Of a DNA stretch of 11,379 nt, positions 6,328 through 11,379 are shown piece by piece; the first letter of the stretch is position 1; every line of letters starts with the position of its first letter. This stretch comes from Chloroflexota bacterium (GTDB taxonomy: Bacteria; Chloroflexota; Dehalococcoidia; Dehalococcoidales; UBA2162), in assembly GCA_016202525.1 (NCBI GenBank), contig JACQOM010000074.1, forward strand, positions 1 to 11,379. The letters are read 5' to 3'. The notes under the pieces were generated by a model. It worked only from the letters and a program-made list of their open reading frames with translations, had not been told where the DNA came from and ran no database searches. The position numbers were made by a program, and so were the translations under genes.

Positions 6328-7968
6328 TTGCGTAATATACCGCACGATGTAAGCGAACCTCGTAAGAAGGAACTGCTAAGCTTCTGCCGCCTGGAACCGT
6401 TCCGGCAGCGGCATGCCGAGCACCTCTCCGGAGGTATGCAGAAAAAGCTGGCGCTCGCCTGCAGTCTGATACATGAGCCGGAGGTGATTTTTTTGGATGA
6501 GCCTACTACCGGAGTCGACCCGGTTTCACGGCGCGATTTCTGGAGAATAATCAGCAGTTTCCTGTCCAGGGGCATTACGATTCTGGTGTCGACCCCCTAC
6601 CTTGATGAAGCGGAAAGATTCAACAGGGTCGCCTTTATCCACCGGGGGCAAATCATTGCCTGCGATACGCCGCAGAATTTGAAGGCGACACTGGCCGGTG
6701 AACTGTTACAAATCCGGGCCAGTTCGGTTGAGAGGGCGCTAGCCATTTTGAAGCAAACAAACTCGGCGGCTCCTCAGTTGTTCGGCAATACTATCCATAT
6801 TATTGTCGATGATGCCCGGAAGCGCCGTCCAGAGGTCGAACATTTACTTGAGCAGAATAATATAAAGGTAGAGGATATCAGGTCCGTACCCCCGGGACTG
6901 GAAGATGTTTTTGTGAGCCGCCTGGGTACGCCGGAGCTTTCAGAGCAAAAGCGGGAAGGTAATTTACCCGGCGCTTTAGCCGGAGAGAAAGAGGCTGGTG
7001 AAATTGCTATTCGAGTCGAAAATCTGACTCGAAGATTCGGTGACTTTGCGGCGGTGGATAGTGTGAGTTTTGAAGTCAAGCGGGGTGAGATTTTCGGGCT
7101 GCTAGGACCTAACGGTTCCGGAAAGACCACGACCATCCGCATGATTACCGGTCTCCTGTTGCCGACTTCGGGGAGCGCTTATGTGCTCGGACAGGATATG
7201 GCTGCGGAGACGGCATCAGCGCGTTCAAAAATGGGTTATATGTCGCAGAGATTTTCCCTTTTTGCCGACCTTACGGTGGAGGAGAACATCGACCTGTATG
7301 GCGGTCTCTACGGACTTTCCGCATTACAACTGGCGGAAGGGAAAAGGTGGGTCCTGGATATGGCCGGGCTGCGGGGCAAAGAGAAATTGATGCCCCTTGA
7401 GTTATCCGGAGGTTGGAAACAACGCCTGGCGCTGGGCTGTGCCATTATCCACAGTCCGGAGGTTATTTTTCTGGATGAACCAACGGCCGGGGTCGACCCC
7501 GTTTCCCGGCGCTCGTTCTGGGAACTGATACAGGAACTGGCGGTCAGAGGCACAGCGGTATTGATTACCACTCACTATATGGATGAGGCAGAGCACTGTC
7601 ACCGCCTGGGCATGTTTTACCAGGGGAAATTGATTGCCGTGGGTAGTCCGCAGCAGCTCAAGGCCGAGCAGGTCAAAGGTGAACTGCTTGAGGTGCTATG
7701 TTCGGACTATGTGCGGGCACTGGAATTGCTGTCTGCGGATGCGCGTTACCATCAGGTGAGCCTGTTCGGTACGGCTATCCATGTCGAGGTCGATGATGTA
7801 AGTGTTGCGTCTCCAGAAATCAAGCGGCTTCTGGAAAGCGGCCGTATTGCCGTCTCGGCTATCAACCGGATACCTTTTACTCTGGAGGATGTGTTTATTT
7901 CGGTGGTCGAAAAGTACGAAGGGCAGGGACAAGCTCTAGTTAGCCGGAGTACCGGGAAAGGAGCCTGA
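6328..7968 (+). CDS. Tandem ABC ATPase (YbhF-like), remainder with NBD1 C-terminal part and complete NBD2
   Basis: Read through the TAG, the gene is one 651-codon frame from 6013 to 7968, comparable to E. coli YbhF. This part holds the rest of domain 1: signature LSGGMQ, Walker B VIFLDEP, and STPYLDEAE, where the switch histidine is proline. A small C-terminal subdomain ends in PPGLEDVFVSRLG. Domain 2 is complete: Walker A GPNGSGKTT (~260-268 of this part), Q-loop GYMSQRF, signature LSGGWK (~359-364), VIFLDEP and TTHYMDEAE with the histidine. A second copy of the subdomain ends in PFTLEDVFISVVE. The two halves are an internal duplication with a degenerate first site. The ATPase would power the permease encoded next. 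The TTG at 6328 is only where the frame reopens; no ribosome site precedes it. If the TAG is real, the gene is a pseudogene or makes a domain 2 fragment from an internal start. Confidence 0.8.
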   Translation: MRNIPHDVSEPRKKELLSFCRLEPFRQRHAEHLSGGMQKKLALACSLIHEPEVIFLDEPTTGVDPVSRRDFWRIISSFLSRGITILVSTPYLDEAERFNRVAFIHRGQIIACDTPQNLKATLAGELLQIRASSVERALAILKQTNSAAPQLFGNTIHIIVDDARKRRPEVEHLLEQNNIKVEDIRSVPPGLEDVFVSRLGTPELSEQKREGNLPGALAGEKEAGEIAIRVENLTRRFGDFAAVDSVSFEVKRGEIFGLLGPNGSGKTTTIRMITGLLLPTSGSAYVLGQDMAAETASARSKMGYMSQRFSLFADLTVEENIDLYGGLYGLSALQLAEGKRWVLDMAGLRGKEKLMPLELSGGWKQRLALGCAIIHSPEVIFLDEPTAGVDPVSRRSFWELIQELAVRGTAVLITTHYMDEAEHCHRLGMFYQGKLIAVGSPQQLKAEQVKGELLEVLCSDYVRALELLSADARYHQVSLFGTAIHVEVDDVSVASPEIKRLLESGRIAVSAINRIPFTLEDVFISVVEKYEGQGQALVSRSTGKGA

Positions 7969-7970
7969 CC

Positions 7971-9086
7971 ATGTGGCAGCGTATTATCAGTATTATCTTC
8001 AAGGAATTTATCCAGCTCAGGCGTGAACGGCGCACTCTGGGCATGATAATTGCTATCCCCATAATTCAGATGACTCTCTTCGGCTACGCGCTGAGCACCG
8101 ATATCAAGAATGTTTCCCTGGTGGTGTGGGATGCGAGCCAGACTCCTGAGAGCCGTGACCTTATCGAGAGTTTCCGTCACACGGAATTTTTTGCTGTTAA
8201 CTACTATGCCGCCGACTACAGGGACATTACGCAGCGTATCGAATCGGGGGAAGCTAAAGTAGCCCTGGTGATACCGCCCGAATATTCGCATCATCTGAGC
8301 CGGGGAGAGACAGCTCAGGTGCAGTTTTTTACCGATGGCTCCGAGCCGACCGCCGGCATACAGGCGCTGGCTAATGCCAGTCTCATTGTGCAGGCGAAAG
8401 GCGCTGAGCTGATGAACCGTGCTCAACTCGGCAAGTTGTCACTACCTGTGTTACTCGAACCAAGGGTCTGGTATAATCCAGCGATGCAAAGCTCGATTTT
8501 TTATCTTCCGGGTTTGGTAGGGCTTATCCTCCAGATGCTGACGGTAATGCTGACGGCTTTTGCCATTGTCCGTGAGCGGGAGAACGGCACCATTGAGCAG
8601 CTTAACGTGACTCCCTTACGGAGGGGTGAACTGATGGTGGGTAAACTGGTTCCCTATGTCGTTATTGCCTACGCTCAGGTAATTCTGGTGCTGACCACAG
8701 CCTCAGTGGTCTTCCATATGCCGATGCGAGGCAATGTGTTGCTGCTTCTGGCGCTGACTTCTCTCTTCCTCATGTTTTCTCTGGGCATCGGTCTTCTCAT
8801 CTCCACCATATCCCGCACCCAGTTTCAAGCCATGCAGGCAAGTATGATGATGTTGCTGCCTAGCGTCATACTCAGCGGCTTTGTCTTTCCGGTGGAATCC
8901 ATGCCGGAGCCGGCGCAATGGGTCGCGGCTGTATTACCGTTGACCTATTACCTGCGTATCGTGCGCGGCATAATCGTCAAAGGGGTAGGTATGGACCAAC
9001 TGTGGATGGAAACGTTCATTCTGGCGGTAGCTGGAGTGTTGACTCTGGTAGTAGCGTCCTATCGCGTGCGCAAGAGCTTGAGTTGA
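7971..9086 (+). CDS. ABC-2 type permease (YbhS/YbhR-like)
   Basis: This 371-residue permease is the membrane part of the efflux pump. It has a first helix at ~24-46 (LGMIIAIPIIQMTLFGYAL), then an extracytoplasmic domain (~47-175) containing WDASQTPESRDLIESF and the TDGSEPTAG stretch. Five helices follow from ~178 to the end, with RERENGTIEQLNVTPLRRGE between them as the cytoplasmic coupling segment typical of ABC-2 permeases. AAAGGAG (7957-7963) lies seven bases before the ATG, and the gene starts two bases after the ATPase stop. E. coli ybhFSR has two permease genes after the ATPase, while here there is one, so the pump may be a homodimer or use a partner encoded elsewhere. The substrate is not readable. 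The downstream SDR gene converges 16 bases away with no visible terminator. Confidence 0.88.
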   Translation: MWQRIISIIFKEFIQLRRERRTLGMIIAIPIIQMTLFGYALSTDIKNVSLVVWDASQTPESRDLIESFRHTEFFAVNYYAADYRDITQRIESGEAKVALVIPPEYSHHLSRGETAQVQFFTDGSEPTAGIQALANASLIVQAKGAELMNRAQLGKLSLPVLLEPRVWYNPAMQSSIFYLPGLVGLILQMLTVMLTAFAIVRERENGTIEQLNVTPLRRGELMVGKLVPYVVIAYAQVILVLTTASVVFHMPMRGNVLLLLALTSLFLMFSLGIGLLISTISRTQFQAMQASMMMLLPSVILSGFVFPVESMPEPAQWVAAVLPLTYYLRIVRGIIVKGVGMDQLWMETFILAVAGVLTLVVASYRVRKSLS

Positions 9087-9102
9087 GGAAGCCAGGAACG
9101 CC

Positions 9103-9885
9103 TCATCTGCCACGAGTAGATATCGCACCGCTCACTACAATAGTAGAGCCGGTAACATAGGATGAGGCATCGGAAGCCAGGTAAATAGCCGCCCCCACTA
9201 CGTCCTCGGGTTTGCCGATGCGTCCCAATGGTATTCTTTCCAGGAAAGTCTTCCGAAATTCGGCGTCATTCTTTATTCTTTGCGCCAGAGCTGAGGAAGT
9301 CTCGATGTAACCCGGCGCTATCGCATTGATGCGGATATTATCGGCGGCAAATGGTATAGCTTGCAGTTGGGTAAAGCTAATAATGGCGGCCTTGGCCGCG
9401 GAATAGTTAGTATAAACTCCAAAAGGGCCCGTCCCGACTATAGAGCTCATGTTAATAATATTGCCTGTTTTTCGCTTAATCATGTGCTCGCTGACTGCTT
9501 TGGTACAAATAAAGGTGCTATTCAGATTCAGGTCTATGGCGGCTTTCCAGTCCTCGAAGGTCATCCGTCTGATGTCTACATCACCACCGACCCCGCCACC
9601 GGCATTATTGACCAGTATATCAATCTTGCCGAAGTAGGCTAAGGCTTTCTGGACCATGCTGGCTACCTGGTCGACATTTCTGGTGTCGGTGACTACTGCT
9701 AACGCTTTTCTTCCTTTAGCCCTGACCCTGGCTGCCGTGTCCTCGATATCAGCCAGAGTCCGTGCACAAACGACGACATTGGCTCCAGCATCGGCAAAAC
9801 CCAGAGCTATAGCTTTACCGATACCCCGGCCGCTTCCGGTTACGATGGCTACCCGGTCGGTTAAATCGAACATAGATAAACTCAT
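9103..9885 (-). CDS. Short-chain dehydrogenase/reductase (FabG-like)
   Basis: This 260-residue cytoplasmic oxidoreductase of the classical SDR family uses NAD(P)H and a Rossmann fold. The dinucleotide motif TGSGRGIG is at 16-23, NNAG at 93-96, the active-site serine in MSS (~148), and Tyr161-x3-Lys165 in YSAAK. The PG motif is in IAPGYIET, and SSYVTGSTIVVSG near the end is the usual FabG-like closing block. There the common Asp-Gly-Gly has become Ser-Gly-Ala, a modest deviation. It could be a 3-oxoacyl-ACP reductase or one of many related alcohol or sugar dehydrogenases; sequence alone does not decide. AGGAGG lies ten bases before the ATG at 9885, and a second in-frame ATG is at 9873. It follows the rhodanese gene on the same strand by 68 bases and may be co-transcribed with it. 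Confidence 0.88.
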   Translation of the reverse strand: MSLSMFDLTDRVAIVTGSGRGIGKAIALGFADAGANVVVCARTLADIEDTAARVRAKGRKALAVVTDTRNVDQVASMVQKALAYFGKIDILVNNAGGGVGGDVDIRRMTFEDWKAAIDLNLNSTFICTKAVSEHMIKRKTGNIINMSSIVGTGPFGVYTNYSAAKAAIISFTQLQAIPFAADNIRINAIAPGYIETSSALAQRIKNDAEFRKTFLERIPLGRIGKPEDVVGAAIYLASDASSYVTGSTIVVSGAISTRGR

Positions 9886-9953
9886 CTCTGTTTCCCCTCC
9901 TGTTGTTTTCTGAGAAACACGTCAGATTACAGGGTGATTTGTAGCTGCCATCA

Positions 9954-10295
9954 TTATTGAAGCTTTGATTCCACGGGATAGCCTGCCTTGAGCCAGGCAT
10001 CAAAACCGCCTTTCAAAGGGTACACGTTCTCGAAACCGTATTCCAGGAGTATCTGCGCCGCACGGGCGCTGGATGCTTCCTGATGTCAGGTGCAGTAAGG
10101 GACGATTAAGCGGTCATGAGGTATCTCATCGAGGTGTTGTCCAATTTCACTGAAATGGATGCGTAATGCTCCGGGCAACTTTACATCCGATGTAGCCCAC
10201 TCGCGCGGATTTCGCGTATCGATAAATAGAATCGACTCACCTTTGTCTATCCTTTTCTTCACTTCAGCAACAGTAATCGTATCTATCTCTGCCAT
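9954..10295 (-). CDS. Rhodanese-like protein, candidate selenoprotein with in-frame UGA
   Basis: Read through a single TGA, this is a 113-residue single-domain rhodanese, the normal size for the fold. The N-terminal half has ITVAEVKKRIDKG, FIDTRNPREWATSDVKLPGA and LIVPYCT. The TGA is codon 70. The frame then continues with HQEASSARAAQILLEYGF, NVYPLKGGFDAWLKAGYP and a TAA stop, all classic rhodanese features. Canonical rhodaneses have a catalytic Cys followed by five residues and Ser-Ala. Here codon 70 takes that place (TGA-HQEAS-SA), and Cys68 gives a C-x-U pair where related proteins have C-x-C. Rhodaneses transfer sulfane sulfur through a persulfide; a selenocysteine would form a selenenyl sulfide. 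AGGAGG (10301-10306) lies five bases before the ATG. A SECIS-like hairpin follows the TGA. The alternative is a Cys-to-stop mutation or a sequencing error. Confidence 0.75.
10044..10088 (-). promoter_or_regulatory. Candidate bacterial SECIS element with its UGA codon
   Basis: Starting at the TGA (10088-10086), the minus strand folds as a lower stem CAGGA (10082-10078) with TCCTG (10048-10044). An internal loop follows, then an upper stem GCGCC (10069-10065) with GGCGC (10059-10055), closing a 5-base loop CGUGC. The loop begins 21 bases after the UGA, and its second base is G. As I recall the bacterial SECIS model, it needs a short stem, a small apical loop with G in the first two positions and roughly 16-37 bases from UGA to loop, so this fits. 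Confidence 0.6.
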
Positions 10296-10338
10296 ATTGC
10301 CCTCCTGTGGTTGTTTCAGTATTGAGAAGTCTAGCTTA

Positions 10339-10414
10339 TGGCGTCCCTGGAGAGATTCGAACTCTCGACCTTCTGCTTAGAAGGCAGTCGCTCTATCCAC
10401 TGAGCTACAGGGAC
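10339..10414 (-). tRNA. tRNA-Arg (anticodon UCU)
   Basis: The 76-base cloverleaf is complete. The acceptor stem is GTCCCTG/CAGGGAC, the D arm GCTC-AGTGGATA-GAGC, and the anticodon stem ACTGC/GCAGA, whose first pair is an A-A mismatch. The loop CTTCTAA has U33 and anticodon TCT. The T arm is GAGAG-TTCGAAT-CTCTC. The discriminator is G and the 3' CCA is encoded in the DNA. It reads AGA and, by wobble, AGG. It lies between the DedA and rhodanese genes on the same strand. Confidence 0.95.
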
Positions 10415-10421
10415 TAATTCA

Positions 10422-10450
10422 AATTTAACATGAAGAGGAGGGGTGGTCAA
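10422..10450 (-). promoter_or_regulatory. Promoter of tRNA-Arg
   Basis: On the minus strand, TTGACC (10450-10445) is a 5/6 match to the -35 box. After 17 bases comes TAAATT (10427-10422), a 4/6 match to the -10 box, preceded by TGT as an extended -10. Seven bases separate it from the tRNA 5' end, so transcription would start at or just before the mature tRNA. No terminator is visible before the rhodanese gene, so this promoter could also drive rhodanese and SDR. Confidence 0.6.
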
Positions 10451-10460
10451 GATAAAGGTG

Positions 10461-11102
10461 CTACATATCCTGATTCGTTGTGTGTGGGTGTCTTACATGC
10501 CGGTAAATGTAGAAAACAAGCAGGGCAATGATGACAGCTCCGATGAGAGGGTCGAACGGACGCATGACATTCCGTATCTGTTCCCAGTGCTCACCCAGGC
10601 GATAACCGCCATAGGTTAATCCCACGCTCCAGATGAAAGAGCCGGCAAAGGTATAAACCAAGAACTTGATAAAAGGCATGCGGGCAATGCCGGCGGGGAG
10701 GCTGATAAAAGTGCGCACCACCGGCAGCAAACGGGAGAGAAAGATTGACCAGCTACCTGTCCTGGTAAACCACCGGTCGGCTATGGTGAGGTCATAGTGA
10801 GATATAAGCAGGTACTTGCCGTATTTTTCCAGTAAAGGACGGCCTCCCCACATGCCGATAGCGTAAGTGATAGCCGAGCCGATAGTGTTACCCAGAGCTC
10901 CGTAGGCTCCGGTTGCCAGTATATAGACAACCGGCAGATTCTGTTCCCGTATAAGCAGCCAGCCGGCAAGTGGCATGACCAGTTCACTGGGTAAAGGGAT
11001 GCAGGCGCTTTCAATAGCCATGAGGACAACTACCCCGGGCCATTGCATCTGGCTATAGATAGAAGTGACAAAGTTTAGCAGTTGTTGCTCGAGAGGCGGC
11101 AT
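10461..11102 (-). CDS. DedA family (VTT domain) membrane protein
   Basis: This canonical DedA protein has about 213 residues with the chosen start. The early block is ESACIPLPSELVMPLAGWLL, with the conserved acidic residue and prolines. The middle block is YGALGNTIGSAITYAIGMWG, and the key re-entrant block SRLLPVVRTFISLPAGIARM carries the functional arginine; the usual GRF is SRL. WSVGLTYGGYRLGEHW and a last helix follow. DedA proteins include undecaprenyl-phosphate translocases that recycle the lipid carrier and affect envelope integrity and membrane potential. Two starts are possible. ATG 11168 adds 22 polar residues and has no ribosome site. ATG 11102 gives the normal DedA N-terminus, and a promoter places transcription exactly on its A, so I prefer it as a leaderless start. 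In other bacteria DedA is found fused to a rhodanese domain; here the rhodanese gene lies just downstream, past a tRNA. Confidence 0.88.
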   Translation of the reverse strand: MPPLEQQLLNFVTSIYSQMQWPGVVVLMAIESACIPLPSELVMPLAGWLLIREQNLPVVYILATGAYGALGNTIGSAITYAIGMWGGRPLLEKYGKYLLISHYDLTIADRWFTRTGSWSIFLSRLLPVVRTFISLPAGIARMPFIKFLVYTFAGSFIWSVGLTYGGYRLGEHWEQIRNVMRPFDPLIGAVIIALLVFYIYRHVRHPHTTNQDM

Positions 11103-11108
11103 TATGGC

Positions 11109-11137
11109 AGTGTAACAAACAGGTGCTTTAGCGTCAA
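11109..11137 (-). promoter_or_regulatory. Promoter giving a leaderless DedA transcript
   Basis: On the minus strand, TTGACG (11137-11132) is a 5/6 -35 box. After 17 bases comes TACACT (11114-11109), a 4/6 -10 box preceded by TGT as an extended -10. Six bases later is ATG 11102, so with standard spacing +1 is the A of the start codon. The absence of a Shine-Dalgarno sequence agrees with this. Confidence 0.55.
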
Positions 11138-11227
11138 GATGGAGGCGGCTGGTCGATATCCTGTTCATTTTATTCTTGATTGGGGCAATATTCTGTAAAA
11201 AGTCCTAATTTCTGAACTATCGACCGA

Positions 11228-11354
11228 CCTATCCCCATTACCCCCTTCCCTTGTAAGGGAAGGGGGGAGTTTAGTGTTAGAGAGGGGGCAAAGCCCCCTC
11301 TCTAAAGTCTCTTCCCCCACTCCTTTGACGGAGTGGGGGATTATGGGGGTGAGG
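11228..11354. repeat. Composite hairpin element: three perfect hairpins inside imperfect terminal inverted repeats
   Basis: Three perfect hairpins stand in a row. CCCCCTTCCCTT/AAGGGAAGGGGG (11241-11266) has 12 bp and a GT spacer. TTAGAGAGGGGGC/GCCCCCTCTCTAA (11277-11305) has 13 bp and an AAA loop. TCCCCCACTCC/GGAGTGGGGGA (11313-11340) has 11 bp and a 6-base loop. The outer edges, CCTATCCCCATTACCCCC (11228-11245) and GGGGGATTATGGGGGTGAGG (11335-11354), are imperfect inverted copies, so the block looks like one mobile or dispersed repeat of about 127 bp. There is no T run, which argues against simple intrinsic terminators. I see no coding frame in the right edge of the window. Confidence 0.75.
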
Positions 11355-11379
11355 TTTCGTTCTAGGGGCTAAGGCTGTA

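Noticed and set aside
7752..8426. A 224-residue open frame on the minus strand across the ATPase-permease junction
   Set aside because: It lies opposite two well-supported genes with clear ABC motifs, shows no recognisable domain and has no reason to be expressed. It is a shadow frame.
10415..10460. Terminator between DedA and the tRNA gene
   Set aside because: No hairpin followed by a T run is visible in this short gap, which is occupied by the tRNA promoter.
11228..11354. CRISPR array
   Set aside because: The three hairpins differ from each other in sequence and there are no equal spacers between identical repeats.

Overview
This is an 11.4 kb piece of a bacterial chromosome. It holds about ten protein genes, one tRNA gene and a block of hairpins at the right edge. 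The organism is bacterial: there are Shine-Dalgarno sequences such as AGGAGG, a TypA GTPase, TatA and a MarR regulator. My guess at the lineage is an uncultured Chloroflexota of the Dehalococcoidia type. It rests only on the general look of TatA, the gene mix and the G-rich hairpin block, so hold it loosely.

Plus strand, left to right. The window opens in the C-terminal part of typA. After a candidate terminator, a strong promoter with two inverted repeats drives a MarR-family regulator. Then come tatA, a CorA-type metal transporter, a one-chain fusion of a GT2 glycosyltransferase with a NodB-type polysaccharide deacetylase, a divergent DedA-like membrane protein and a possible 47-residue membrane protein. 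An intergenic stretch with inverted repeats follows. Next is an efflux operon resembling E. coli ybhGFSR: a HlyD-type adaptor, a tandem ABC ATPase and one ABC-2 permease. The ATPase reading frame is cut once by an in-frame TAG at 6304-6306.

Minus strand, right to left. A canonical DedA protein appears to be transcribed from a leaderless promoter. It is followed by tRNA-Arg(UCU) with its own promoter, then a rhodanese, then a short-chain dehydrogenase that converges on the efflux operon.

The most notable observation is in the rhodanese. Its frame is intact from a well-placed ATG (10295) to TAA (9954) except for one TGA. That TGA sits exactly where the catalytic cysteine belongs (C-T-TGA-H), and a bacterial SECIS-like hairpin follows it. 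I read it as a candidate selenoprotein of 113 residues that ordinary gene calling would cut to 69. The second lead is the GT2-transmembrane-NodB fusion beside a DedA-like protein. It suggests a small unit that builds and de-N-acylates a lipid-linked or surface sugar. The amber stop in the ATPase needs to be separated from sequencing error, recent gene decay or recoding.
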